NCBI GenBank assembly: GCA_016871445.1
Contig: VHDH01000015.1
Span: forward strand, 1 to 46,396
Source: Verrucomicrobiota bacterium
GTDB lineage: Bacteria; Verrucomicrobiota; Verrucomicrobiia; Limisphaerales; SXTU01
Direction: 5' to 3'
DNA: 46,396 bases
The position numbers were made by a program, and so were the translations under genes. Shown here piece after piece: positions 26,589-34,830 of the stretch (position 1 is its first letter; every line of letters begins with the position of its first letter). The notes under the pieces were generated by a model. That model searched no databases. It was not told the DNA's origin and saw nothing but the letters and a program-made list of their open reading frames with translations.

Positions 26589-27818
26589 CTATTTAGCGGT
26601 GATGCGTTCGATCATCCACCACAGCCCCATCGCGGCTATTGCGAGTGAACCGGGGACCACGACAAACTTGCGGTATCTTTCCGCATCGCTGATCCAGGTG
26701 GTGGCCAAGAGCGCGCCGCCGATCACAGCCAGTTGGCCGAGTTCCACCCCTAGGTTGATCCCCAACAAGCCGACCACGAGAGAGGAGGTGGAATCCAGCC
26801 GGGTGGCCATGGCCCCAGCAAAGCCAAGCCCATGGATCAGTCCGAAGACGAAGACGACGAGCAAACGCCGGTGGGTATAGTCCTTGAAAAATACGTTCTC
26901 GAGGGCCACGACCACGATGCTGGCGGCAATGACTGCCTCTACTAGCGTGGAAGGAAGTTTTACATAGCCCGCCGAGGCAAGCCACAGCGTGAGCGTGTGG
27001 GCGACGGTAAAAGTGGAAACCTGCAGGACAAGCGGCTTCAACTTGCGGGTCAGGAGGAAAACCCCGAGCACGAAGAGGATGTGGTCTAACCCCTCCGGGA
27101 TGACGTGGGCAAAACCGCGCTTAATCTCGGACCAGAAGAGTGACAACCAGTCGCTCGAGGTCGCCTTCACCCCCACGGAACCCTCGGTACGCCCGCCGGG
27201 TTTCGGGGAAATCCCCTGCTCCGTAAGATCGAGCGTGAAGCTGGTTTCGCCAGGGTAAAGCACTGCGTATCGTTCGATCTGCTTGCCACCTATGAAGTTT
27301 ACGAACATCACATTAAGTGGCACGCCGAGCTTGCCGGCGGTCAACGGCAGGGCCTCGATCCGATACCCCGTCATGCCAGCTATCACTTGCGTTTTCCAAG
27401 AGCCGACCAACACAGTTTCATCGCCTTTGAGCAGGTTGGGATCGTCCGTCTCAAACGGGATACCGCCATCCCCGAGCTTCTTAAACTCCCAGACAAGCTT
27501 TGGCTTTACCTCCCCGATCGGGTCAAAAAAGAACCGGAGTCGCTGCCCGACAAACAACTCGGCTGTATCCTTCATCTGCTGGACTTTTTCAGGCGCGAGG
27601 CTCTCGATTGCCGCTTTTTGATAGTAATTTACGGACTCCGGGTCATTGGTGAATCCCCGCGGGTCCACTTCGATGCGTATCTCAGCGCTCCCATCCAAAG
27701 CAAAATAGGAGCGTACGGGGAGATCCGGCACCGGATGCGACCGGGCGATGCCCGCGACACAAAGGAGCAATAAGGCAGGCAAAAGGTTCAACCGACTAGA
27801 CTTACGAAGTTGATTCAT
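26589..27818 (-). CDS. HupE/UreJ-family membrane protein
   Basis: 409 residues from the ATG encoding MNQLRKSSRLNLLPALLLLC; a longer frame upstream lacks a signal and was not used. A signal peptide ends near ARS-HPVPDLP. Residues 25-225 form an exported beta-rich domain. The C-terminal 180 residues contain about six membrane helices with GFAHVIPEGLDHILFVLGVF, VSTFTVAHTLTLWLA, ENVFF and FGLIHGLGFAGA, the HupE/UreJ_2 signature with histidines in the membrane that suit metal (nickel/cobalt-type) handling. No hydrogenase or urease gene is nearby. It is divergent from the small secreted protein at 28014. Confidence 0.85.
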   Translation of the reverse strand: MNQLRKSSRLNLLPALLLLCVAGIARSHPVPDLPVRSYFALDGSAEIRIEVDPRGFTNDPESVNYYQKAAIESLAPEKVQQMKDTAELFVGQRLRFFFDPIGEVKPKLVWEFKKLGDGGIPFETDDPNLLKGDETVLVGSWKTQVIAGMTGYRIEALPLTAGKLGVPLNVMFVNFIGGKQIERYAVLYPGETSFTLDLTEQGISPKPGGRTEGSVGVKATSSDWLSLFWSEIKRGFAHVIPEGLDHILFVLGVFLLTRKLKPLVLQVSTFTVAHTLTLWLASAGYVKLPSTLVEAVIAASIVVVALENVFFKDYTHRRLLVVFVFGLIHGLGFAGAMATRLDSTSSLVVGLLGINLGVELGQLAVIGGALLATTWISDAERYRKFVVVPGSLAIAAMGLWWMIERITAK

Positions 27819-28013
27819 TGTCAGGAAGGATACGATCCAAGAATGGCACCTGAGCGACAAAGGTGGCAAGCTCCGTGTCGATATACCCCAATTTGCGAAC
27901 CTCAAACGGCAAAAATAATCCTTGCAAATGAGACGAGCCAAAAGGACTGTGCTCTTATCTGGGGACAGTACCCCCTGTGTAAACAACAAAACGCTAAACT
28001 ACCCGCAAAAATA

Positions 28014-28298
28014 ATGAAAAAGATCATTGCCCTTGCTGCCGTGTTGATGGTGGCCAAAGCCTCGTATGCCGGTTGCGGCCTCAAGGTGCCTGTCTCTGGC
28101 GAAGTAAAAGCCTACAGCGCTGAAAAGAAGGAACTGACGGTCGGAGCCACGGCTGTCACTCTGGCGGCTACGGTGAAGATCACCGACGCCCAAGGCAAAG
28201 AAGTGAAAGCCGCTGACCTCGTTGGCAAAACGGTCACCGTTTCCACCGACAAGCACAACAAAAAGGGTGAAACCGTCACAGTGCAGAAGTCGAAGTAA
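28014..28298 (+). CDS. Small secreted protein, DUF5666-like
   Basis: 94 residues from the ATG encoding MKKIIALAAVLMVAKASYAG, a clean signal peptide cleaved near Ala-19. The mature part has the pattern VSGEVKAYSAEKKELTV, VTLAATVKITDAQGKEVKAA, DLVGKTVTVSTD, a small beta-barrel arrangement like DUF5666 proteins. A longer upstream frame exists but overlaps the divergent HupE-like gene and was rejected. A strong terminator follows 45 bp after the stop, so it is a monocistronic unit. Upstream, GGGGACAGTACCCC forms a short palindrome about 50 bp before the start, possibly regulatory. Confidence 0.75.
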   Translation: MKKIIALAAVLMVAKASYAGCGLKVPVSGEVKAYSAEKKELTVGATAVTLAATVKITDAQGKEVKAADLVGKTVTVSTDKHNKKGETVTVQKSK

Positions 28299-28342
28299 AA
28301 GTAATTCGGGGTTGATCTCCCGATTTAGCTAATTACCAAACC

Positions 28343-28377
28343 AAAAACCCGGAAGTTCAAACTTCCGGGTTTTTTTA
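28343..28377 (+). terminator. Strong intrinsic terminator
   Basis: CCCGGAAGT and ACTTCCGGG form a perfect 9-bp stem around TCAA, flanked by five A on the left and a run of T on the right (28370-28376). It ends the small secreted-protein gene; the A-run on the left lets it also work for minus-strand transcripts. Confidence 0.92.
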
Positions 28378-28602
28378 TTTTGGAGCTTAATGGTAAGCAT
28401 CCTCAATTCCACTACAGCACCCGCAGGCTGCAAAAAATGCTACCGGATAGGCCATAGCTAGAAGCGGGCTAATATGAAACGCACGCCAACGGCTGACCCG
28501 GCGATTTTAGCATGCGCATAAGAATTGGCGGGCCGGAGTATGTTGACCAGCCGCGCGCAGCGCGCTGGTACTCGCTCTGCTCCGACACGCGAGACGACCC
28601 GC
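28378..28602. other. Intergenic region downstream of the ExbD-like operon
   Basis: No credible gene. At 28547-28568 CCAGC-C-GCGC and GCGC-GCTGG form a 9-bp bulged hairpin with loop GCA, which may stabilise or end the minus-strand operon transcript that stops at 28603; no T-tract follows in that direction. Confidence 0.4.
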
Positions 28603-29757
28603 TTAGTCGAGCGTCTTTTTAGGCGGAGCAATATTTATTGGCATCGGACCCTTAGGCTTAGGCGGCGGCGGTGGTGGCGGCGGTGGTGTCGTACCCGGGG
28701 GCGGCGGGGGAGGGGGAGGGGGAGGTTCCTTGAACCGGTTCACCACAAACTGCGGCATATTCTCGGAAAAATTGAAGCCTGCGGAATATTCCCAACCAGC
28801 CGGAATACCGTAACGGCTGCATTGCTCACGCGCGGCGTGGTAAGCCGCGACGCCCGTAGGGTGAATGTAAAACCAGCAAATGTTTTTCGGGTTGCTGCGC
28901 AGGCTGACGAGCCTCTTGCGAAAGTTGGACTGAGGATCATCTAAAACGTCGAGAGTTTCACCGCCATCAGCGCGCAGGCGAATCCGCATGTTCACCCGGT
29001 CGGTGGTGCTGTTGGTGGAAGGCATGGGGAAGACCAGTTCCACGTATTCGTCCCCGTATTTCTTGTCGTTGAGCCAGTTGACCGTGTTAAAATGGTCAAA
29101 AACAAAGGTCTTGCCGTCTGGATGCGGTTTGTCATGGCGAAGGGAACTCTTTTGCCTCTCAAGTTCGGTCCAAACGCGGTTTCGCCAAAGGTCTTGGTTG
29201 ACTATGTACACCTTGTTACTGAGGCATACCACACGGTAGTGGGACGCGCCGTTAGGTATGGGTTTCGCTACTGGCACACGCACGTCAATGGGCGGAGGAC
29301 CTTTTGGTGGGGGCGTCTTGTCGAGAGTGGCGCGCAGACCGTCGCGCTCAGCCAGCAGGACAGTGTTAGTTTGCTTCTCCGCCTTCTCCTCATCACGTTT
29401 TTCGGCAGCTTCCTTCTGCAAGGTTTCTAAGTCGCGGGTCTTGATGCCCTTTTGCTCAAGCGTGTTCTCGAAGGCGCGGAGGTCGTTCAATTTAGACTTT
29501 GCCTTTTCCGACAAGGTCTCATGGTTGACTCCTGACTTCTGAGCCTCGGTCTTAATCTTAGTAAGCTGCTGCTTAGCTTCAGCGATATCTCGGGGGGTGA
29601 CCTTAGACAACTCCTCCTCGATCGTTTCGGCGTTGTTCTTCACCCCCATCTGCACGATGATGAGCACGAGCAACAGCGTGCCGACCACGTTGGTCATGTT
29701 GTCCATCATGGAGTCCATATTGACTCCGTCATCTAGATTTTGGGTGCGCTTAGCCAT
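28603..29757 (-). CDS. ExbD-like protein with aspartate, coiled coil and polyproline tail
   Basis: 384 residues. A short cytoplasmic N-terminus leads into MDSMMDNMTNVVGTLLLVLI (14-33), a single membrane helix with Asp15/Asp19 at its entry, the position of the proton-carrying Asp of ExbD/TolR. Residues 45-140 are charged and helical (coiled coil); then comes a periplasmic domain with HYRVVCLSNKVYIVNQD and WFYIHPTGVAAYHAAREQ. The C-terminus has ten prolines, GTT, and nine more prolines, then PKGPMPINIAPPKKTLD. It starts 12 bp after the second ExbD-like gene and is the last gene of the three-gene operon. A stator or rotor-coupling role in a proton-driven motor is inferred from the family; the proline stretch could span the periplasm as in TonB. 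Confidence 0.82.
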   Translation of the reverse strand: MAKRTQNLDDGVNMDSMMDNMTNVVGTLLLVLIIVQMGVKNNAETIEEELSKVTPRDIAEAKQQLTKIKTEAQKSGVNHETLSEKAKSKLNDLRAFENTLEQKGIKTRDLETLQKEAAEKRDEEKAEKQTNTVLLAERDGLRATLDKTPPPKGPPPIDVRVPVAKPIPNGASHYRVVCLSNKVYIVNQDLWRNRVWTELERQKSSLRHDKPHPDGKTFVFDHFNTVNWLNDKKYGDEYVELVFPMPSTNSTTDRVNMRIRLRADGGETLDVLDDPQSNFRKRLVSLRSNPKNICWFYIHPTGVAAYHAAREQCSRYGIPAGWEYSAGFNFSENMPQFVVNRFKEPPPPPPPPPPGTTPPPPPPPPPKPKGPMPINIAPPKKTLD

Positions 29758-29769
29758 AGTGTTGAGGGG

Positions 29770-30555
29770 TTACTTCATGAACTTCTCAAATTCGCTCAGG
29801 TCCACCTTGCCTTGACCGGGGATGGGCAGCTTGCTGGTGGCGATTTTAAATTGTTGCTGGGCCCAGCCCGCGCCTCGATCGTGGCTGTTCATCCCGTCCG
29901 TGCGAACCAGAAAGAGCAAAAGGTGGTTCTTATGCTCGGCTACCTCCGTCAAGAAGTCGTTGTAATCTTTGTCCGCACCGATTGTTGCGGCGGCGACGCG
30001 AAAGCGATCATCTTTACTCTTATGAATGGTGATGGAGTCGTGGTTGGCCTCAACGACGAAGAGCCGCCGCCCCACGGCAAAGCCGCTGCCGCCGCCTTGA
30101 ACTCGGATCGCGGGTTTAAGCAGCGCGGGGTCAATGCGCCGCTCGACTAATTCCTCCTTAAGCTTGGCAATTTCTTTCTGTAAGGGAGGTTTGTCTTTTT
30201 GCAGACCATCAATGACAATCTTCATATTCCTAATTTCGGCCTCCAAACGAGCAAGGAGGGCATCAGTGGTGGCAGCATCTTGGACCAACTCCTGTAAGAG
30301 GATGAGACGTTTCTCGGCCTTTTCAATGGTCGACATCAGGTCGGTGATCGAGCGGAATTCGTTAAGCTGCCTTTGGATCCCTTGCATCTCCGCCACGAGG
30401 GGGTTCGTCTTGGCCGCTGCGGAACCGGAGTTGATCACTTGCACGGTGGCGAGCACGCAGATCATCACGACCAACGCCCCGGACAAGCACGCAAGGATGC
30501 TCAGGAATGGGAAGAGCGATACGGTCGGAATGGCACTAGTTTTGCCGCGGGCCAT
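29770..30555 (-). CDS. ExbD-like protein lacking the membrane aspartate
   Basis: 261 residues. The N-terminal helix is VSLFPFLSILACLSGALVVM (12-31), matching the FPFLDVL pattern of ExbD except that Ser19 stands where the aspartate should be. A coiled coil (about 60-135: IQRQLNEFRSITDLMSTIEK and further) follows, then a periplasmic domain with GFAVGRRLFVVEANHDSITI and LLLFLVRTDGMNSHDRG that appears homologous to the C-terminal domain of the 384-residue partner. It lies between the channel gene (39 bp upstream) and that partner (12 bp downstream). A heteromeric pair of ExbD-like subunits with only one protonatable member is a reasonable inference. Confidence 0.8.
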   Translation of the reverse strand: MARGKTSAIPTVSLFPFLSILACLSGALVVMICVLATVQVINSGSAAAKTNPLVAEMQGIQRQLNEFRSITDLMSTIEKAEKRLILLQELVQDAATTDALLARLEAEIRNMKIVIDGLQKDKPPLQKEIAKLKEELVERRIDPALLKPAIRVQGGGSGFAVGRRLFVVEANHDSITIHKSKDDRFRVAAATIGADKDYNDFLTEVAEHKNHLLLFLVRTDGMNSHDRGAGWAQQQFKIATSKLPIPGQGKVDLSEFEKFMK

Positions 30556-30594
30556 GATATTGGTTAAAACTTGTGTTTTTAATTTGGGCGAGCT

Positions 30595-33450
30595 TTACCC
30601 CTTGCCAGAAAAGCGGCTAAAGAATCCGCCTTTGGCGGGCGTCGCGGGCAACGCGAGCGGCACGGCCTGCTGAATGACGATGGTTTTGCCACCGAGGGCG
30701 CTGAGCGTTTCATTTAGCGAGGCGATGCCCTTTTGCAGCGTGGCAAGCTGCAGGTTGGCGTTTTGCATGGCCTCAGTCGAAGCGCGGGCCACATCCTGCT
30801 GGACTTTGCTCATGCCGGACTCTACCGACCGGGCCACGCTGGCTTGCGCGGACTGAGCGGCGCGATCCAGACCGCCCAACTGGGCGGTGACAGCGCGCAC
30901 GCTCTCGCTGAGGGTGCCCAACTGCTGGGCCACTGGCCGCAGGCTGTCCTCGAGCGACTTCGTAGCCTCGCGCTGCATCTGGCGACTGGCCTCCAGCGAG
31001 GCTTGCTGGGCGGCGTTCTGCTGGTCACGACCAGCACGCTCCAACTGGGACATTTGGCTGACGGCGTTTTTCATTGCCTCGCCCAAGCTGGCGATCTGCT
31101 GGGCGGCCGGCCGGAGCGCCTCTTCCATGCCACGGGCGGCATCGCGCTGCAGCTGCGCGGTGGCTTCTTGCAGGGCGCGCTCGGCGGCGACCTGCTGGTC
31201 GCGAGCTTGTTTTTCTAAACCGGATACAGAGCTGCCGGCGCCCCTGACCGCTTCCGACAAGGCGGTGAGCTGCTGAGCGGCGGGCCGGACAGTATCCTCC
31301 AGCGCCTTGGCCAAATCGCGCTGCAAGCGCGAGGTGGTCTCGATAAAGGACTGCTGACCGGCAGCGTGCTGCTCGCGGGCCTGCTTCTGCATTGAAGTAG
31401 CCTCCGTGACGGCATTCTTGGCGGTTTCTCCGATGGCCGCGAGTTGGGAAACCGCCGGGCGCATGACTTCTTCCATGGCCCTGGCCGACTGGCTGGCCGT
31501 GTTGCGGATGGATTCTGCGAGACCACGGGAAGCTTCCTCCTGCACGCGGGCGATGGATTCCTGCATGGCCCGCTGCATCGCAGCCTGTTGTTCGGAGGCG
31601 CTGCGCTCCAAGCTGGCGACATGCTGGGCGGCAGTCTTTACGACGTCGCCCAATGAGCCAAGCTGCTGCGCCGCGGGGCGGACCGCATCCTCAAGCGCCT
31701 TGGCAAGATCGCGCTGCAAGCGGCCAGTAGTCTCCATAAACTCGCGTTGGCCAGCGGCGTGTTGGTCTTGCGCTTGTTTTTGGAGCGCGGTGGCCCCCGC
31801 GACGGCGGCTTTGGCGGTTTCGCCAATGCTGGCCAAGTGTTGCATGGCGGGTTTAACGGATTCCTCGATGGCCTTGGAGGACTGAGCAGCCGAGGCTTTG
31901 ATGGATTCTTCGAGCACCTTGGAGGCGTCCCTCTGGACGCTGGTGACAGCTTCCTGCATGGCTTTCTGCACTGAACTCTGATGCTCGCTGGCCTGCTTTT
32001 GTAAGGTGCCCACATGCTGAGCAGTAGACTTGACCGCGTCGGTGAGGGCGTTGACCTGCTCGATGGCGGGTTTGAAGGTGTTTTCGATGGCCTTGGAAGT
32101 TTCCCCGATGGAACTCTTCATGGCTTCCGCGATGACCTTGCTCGAGTCCTGCTGTAACTTGGCGAGCGTTTCCTTGACCGAAGCGTCCAGCTGCGCCTGC
32201 TGGCTGGAAGCGACTTTTTCGAGGGCGCCGACGTGGTCGGTGGCTTTTTTGAGAGTAGTACTAAGGGTCTCGATACTGGTGCCAGCAGACTTGCCCAAGT
32301 CGCCGAGAGTCTTATTAGCCGTCTCGTTAAAGGCAGTGATGGCCTTGGTGAAATTCTCCTGCACCAACCTCTGGTTCTCGTTGGCGCGTTTGTCCAAGCC
32401 TTCGGCCTGTTCCCGCACCATTTTGGAAGCCGCATCCAGCCCCGTCAGGAACTGCGTGTGCGCCCGCGTGAGGGACGCCGTGAGCACGTCAGCCAGCGCG
32501 CTCATGTCACCGCCAGCGGTGTTGGAGCCGTCGTTGAGGCGCGGGAGGAAGTTCTCATTGCAGTAGGCGTCCACGTTGGTGAGCGTGTCTTCCTCGAGCT
32601 TCTGCAGGGACGACATCGGCAAGGTCAGGAACAAGGCATAGACAAGCCCCAGCAGCGTGGTGTCGAAGGCGGTGGCGAGGCCGGCGGTGACGCCGCCCAT
32701 GGACGTCATTAGGAGCGCCGGATCCTTGACGGCCTCGGGGCTCATCACGCCCTTAAAGTTGGCAATAGCCGCCGAAAGACCAATGACCGTGCCGATGAAC
32801 CCGAGGATGGGAATTGCCCAAATAAACACCTTAACAATCGTAAAGCTGCCGCCAATGCGCGCGCCATCAATGTTGGACTGGTTGCCCATCATGGTGGAGA
32901 CCTCGGAGTTGACCTGACGAGTCTCAAACAGCTCGAGCGCCTTGCGAATGCGGTTGACCATGAGGCTGTCACGCAGCTTCACCGGCAGTGCATAAACATG
33001 CTGAATGAAGGAACCTACATTTTCCTTGGCGATTTTGCGCGCGATGTCCATCGGCAACACATCGAGCCGCAACGCGCTCTGTTGATGGCGGATCTTTAGC
33101 AGTTTAAGAAAGAGGAACGCCACGCCCCAGCCAAAGAAAAACGTCTCCGCGAACTGCACCCAGCCACGCTCGTAGAGCAGGCCCTTGGTGTATTTGAAGG
33201 GCAGCGCCAGCAGGTAGATCAGCACGAAGATGCCCACGCCGATGCCCAGCGCGATCCAGACGTTGGGGTTGGTGGGGTCGGTCTCTTTCCAAGCCTCGCG
33301 ACCGGCCTGGGCCGCACCAGCTTGGCTGGCAGCACTGGCAGCGGGAACAGTGAGATTTAAGCCGCAACTAGGACAGGCGACATTCGAGCCCGCAAATTCG
33401 GGCTCCACCATCAACTTCATGGCGCATTTGGAGCAGTGAAAGCGTATCAT
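30595..33450 (-). CDS. ExbB/TolQ/MotA-type channel protein with zinc ribbon and giant repeat tail
   Basis: 951 residues. Residues 1-30 are a zinc ribbon (C6, C9, C26, C29). Membrane helices are predicted at about 64-84 and 97-117, then two at the channel core: VFIWAIPILGFIGTVIGLSA and GGVTAGLATAFDTTLLGLVY, the ExbB/TolQ/MotA signature that forms the pentameric proton channel. From about residue 330 to the end the protein is a long Ala/Gln/Lys/Glu-rich helix, including seven tandem repeats (431-881), and it ends in AKGGFFSRFSGKG. ExbB is normally about 240 residues, so some 600 residues are extra and should be cytoplasmic. Two ExbD-like genes follow. Similar tail architecture is known in ZorA of Zorya defence, but no sequence relation to ZorA's tail can be claimed from reading. 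Confidence 0.85.
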   Translation of the reverse strand: MIRFHCSKCAMKLMVEPEFAGSNVACPSCGLNLTVPAASAASQAGAAQAGREAWKETDPTNPNVWIALGIGVGIFVLIYLLALPFKYTKGLLYERGWVQFAETFFFGWGVAFLFLKLLKIRHQQSALRLDVLPMDIARKIAKENVGSFIQHVYALPVKLRDSLMVNRIRKALELFETRQVNSEVSTMMGNQSNIDGARIGGSFTIVKVFIWAIPILGFIGTVIGLSAAIANFKGVMSPEAVKDPALLMTSMGGVTAGLATAFDTTLLGLVYALFLTLPMSSLQKLEEDTLTNVDAYCNENFLPRLNDGSNTAGGDMSALADVLTASLTRAHTQFLTGLDAASKMVREQAEGLDKRANENQRLVQENFTKAITAFNETANKTLGDLGKSAGTSIETLSTTLKKATDHVGALEKVASSQQAQLDASVKETLAKLQQDSSKVIAEAMKSSIGETSKAIENTFKPAIEQVNALTDAVKSTAQHVGTLQKQASEHQSSVQKAMQEAVTSVQRDASKVLEESIKASAAQSSKAIEESVKPAMQHLASIGETAKAAVAGATALQKQAQDQHAAGQREFMETTGRLQRDLAKALEDAVRPAAQQLGSLGDVVKTAAQHVASLERSASEQQAAMQRAMQESIARVQEEASRGLAESIRNTASQSARAMEEVMRPAVSQLAAIGETAKNAVTEATSMQKQAREQHAAGQQSFIETTSRLQRDLAKALEDTVRPAAQQLTALSEAVRGAGSSVSGLEKQARDQQVAAERALQEATAQLQRDAARGMEEALRPAAQQIASLGEAMKNAVSQMSQLERAGRDQQNAAQQASLEASRQMQREATKSLEDSLRPVAQQLGTLSESVRAVTAQLGGLDRAAQSAQASVARSVESGMSKVQQDVARASTEAMQNANLQLATLQKGIASLNETLSALGGKTIVIQQAVPLALPATPAKGGFFSRFSGKG
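30808..32160 (-). repeat. Seven tandem coding repeats in the channel-protein tail (73-73-58-73-58-58-58 residues)
   Basis: Units start with a K/R/Q-[LMV]-Q-[RQE]-[DE] motif: KLQQDSSKV, SVQRDASKV, RLQRDLAKA, RVQEEASRG, RLQRDLAKA, QLQRDAARG, QMQREATKS. Unit limits on DNA are 32160-31942, 31941-31723, 31722-31549, 31548-31330, 31329-31156, 31155-30982 and 30981-30808. Each unit continues with RPAAQQL-x3-L and L-x4-R-x2-Q. The three long units differ by one 15-residue insertion (for example NTASQSARAMEEVMR in unit 4). Counts were made by hand from the translation. Confidence 0.85.
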
Positions 33451-33593
33451 AGTGGGGATTTCTAATACAGGTTAGCTATCAATTAGCGGGCGATAAATGA
33501 CTCTTATATCAAACGAATTTTTCAATTTAAGTCATCAAAAAAATTCGCGCAAACAACCGTCACCACCAGCCACTTCGCTAGGCGGTCACGAGG
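33451..33593 (-). promoter_or_regulatory. AT-rich upstream region of the channel operon
   Basis: The 143 bp before the channel gene on the minus strand are strikingly AT-rich for this genome, with TTGATGACTTAAATTG and GTTTGATATAAGAG. It must carry the operon promoter, but no -35/-10 pair with normal spacing stands out, and no Shine-Dalgarno precedes the ATG. Confidence 0.35.
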
Positions 33594-34295
33594 CTACTCC
33601 CAACCCTCCCACGAGTAGTAGACCCACCAATCATATTGTGCTGGGTCGCCGCGAAACCACCACGCCGAACCGTCGGCATGAACGACGTTGATGCCCTTGT
33701 TATGCGGCATGGTGTTGGCGTTCCAATAGGGCATTTCCCAAAGGAAAGTCGCTTTCGAGGCGTCCACCACGTTGATCGTGTGCCGGCCACTGACGGGGTT
33801 GTTAAGCCGGTAGCCAAAGCCCGGCCGGTGATAGATGTGCGTCCAGACATAGGTGGTCTGGTTGTCGCGGATGCGCGTGGGGGACATGGAGGGATCGTTC
33901 TTCACCTTGAGTCCGGCGGGGCAGTTCCAGATGCCTTTGGTCAGCGCGTTGACGTTGGTCTGGATTTCCCGGTTGGTGCCGAGGTAAGGCTGCACCAGTT
34001 CTGGCAGCCAGGCATTGTTCGCGGTGCCCGCAGTTTGATAGCTCAGACCCCAAGCACGGCCCCAATTCACCGGCGTGGGATATTTCTCGCCGTAGTCTAG
34101 CGAGTACAGCATGACCGCAACCCCGATCTGCCTGTTATTATTCAGGCAGTAGGCGTTATCGGCCTTCGCCTTTGCCTTGGCCAACGCCGGCAGGAGCATC
34201 CCCGCCAGGATCGCGATGATGGCGATGACCACGAGGAGTTCGATGAGGGTGAACGCCCGGCGGTCGCTCAACGGAGAAGTGGGTTGGCGGGTCAT
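33594..34295 (-). CDS. Prepilin-type protein with H-X9-DG motif
   Basis: 233 residues. The N-terminus has a short basic leader and then [20 protein letters not shown], the type IV prepilin cleavage and methylation motif with Glu at +5; the following [14 protein letters not shown] is the usual verrucomicrobial form. Near the C-terminus [12 protein letters not shown] fits the H-X9-DG element of prepilin-type processing-associated proteins. Such genes are highly multiplied in this phylum; they are presumed to form pseudopili or surface fibres with a type II secretion-like machine, whose genes are not in the window. It lies 143 bp upstream of the channel operon on the same strand. Confidence 0.9.
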   Translation of the reverse strand: MTRQPTSPLSDRRAFTLIELLVVIAIIAILAGMLLPALAKAKAKADNAYCLNNNRQIGVAVMLYSLDYGEKYPTPVNWGRAWGLSYQTAGTANNAWLPELVQPYLGTNREIQTNVNALTKGIWNCPAGLKVKNDPSMSPTRIRDNQTTYVWTHIYHRPGFGYRLNNPVSGRHTINVVDASKATFLWEMPYWNANTMPHNKGINVVHADGSAWWFRGDPAQYDWWVYYSWEGWE

Positions 34296-34347
34296 GGTCG
34301 GACTGTAGGCGCGACGCGACTCCTCGCAAGCGTGAAGTCGCGCTGGT

Positions 34348-34710
34348 TCACTTCGCGCCCGGCATGATCGATTTTACCTCGCCACGTGCGGCATCCAATT
34401 CGTAGCGCATTCCCGGCGGAGCCATTGGGACGAAAGGCACCAAACCTTCCTTCGCCAAGTCGTCGAGCTGCGCGGGAGCTTTCTTGTGCTTTGCGATGTA
34501 AGTTTTTAAGGCTTGGTTGAGCGCGGGAAGATTTTGGTCGCCGATAATGATACTGCCAGTTCCGCCGGCAACCGTGGCGGGCTTCGCAGTGGGCGGGGCC
34601 TTGGCCGGAGGTTCTGGGGCCGGCGGCGCGGGTGTCGCGGTTGGTGGCGTTCGCCGCTTGCACGCGGCGAACGCCATCGCGGCTGCGAGCAAAACGAAGC
34701 TGGTCTTCAT
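34348..34710 (-). CDS. Small putative lipoprotein, relative of 6986-7360
   Basis: 120 residues. The leader ends AMAFAAC, a lipobox with Cys16, followed by a Pro/Ala/Thr-rich linker (about 17-50) and a compact C-terminal domain: [40 protein letters not shown]. The helix then P-x-x-L, P-x-x-PPGM, DAARGE order equals that of the lipoprotein at 6986-7360. It lies 52 bp upstream of the prepilin-type gene and may be co-transcribed with it. Function unknown. Confidence 0.75.
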   Translation of the reverse strand: MKTSFVLLAAAMAFAACKRRTPPTATPAPPAPEPPAKAPPTAKPATVAGGTGSIIIGDQNLPALNQALKTYIAKHKKAPAQLDDLAKEGLVPFVPMAPPGMRYELDAARGEVKSIMPGAK

Positions 34711-34728
34711 GAGCGGACGGGCTGGTTA

Positions 34729-34757
34729 TTGGGTGGAAACTTGTGCTGGTATAAAAT
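34729..34757 (+). promoter_or_regulatory. Candidate sigma-70 promoter of hom
   Basis: TTGGGT (34729-34734), a 17-bp spacer and TAAAAT (34752-34757, five of six consensus positions) lie 73 bp upstream of the hom start in the gap between divergent genes. The -10 box is good and the -35 box weak. Confidence 0.35.
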
Positions 34758-34830
34758 ACTCCGGCACCTTTCCTGACCAGTCTAAAAAGGAATTGTCTGC
34801 CCGCCGCCTTCGCTTAGTCTCCGCGTCTCT

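Noticed and set aside
28603-33450. Full Zorya defence system
   Set aside because: Only a tail-bearing channel and ExbD-like partners are present; no helicase/nuclease (ZorD/ZorE) or ZorC gene adjoins, and the ExbD-like proteins show no OmpA-type peptidoglycan-binding motif.
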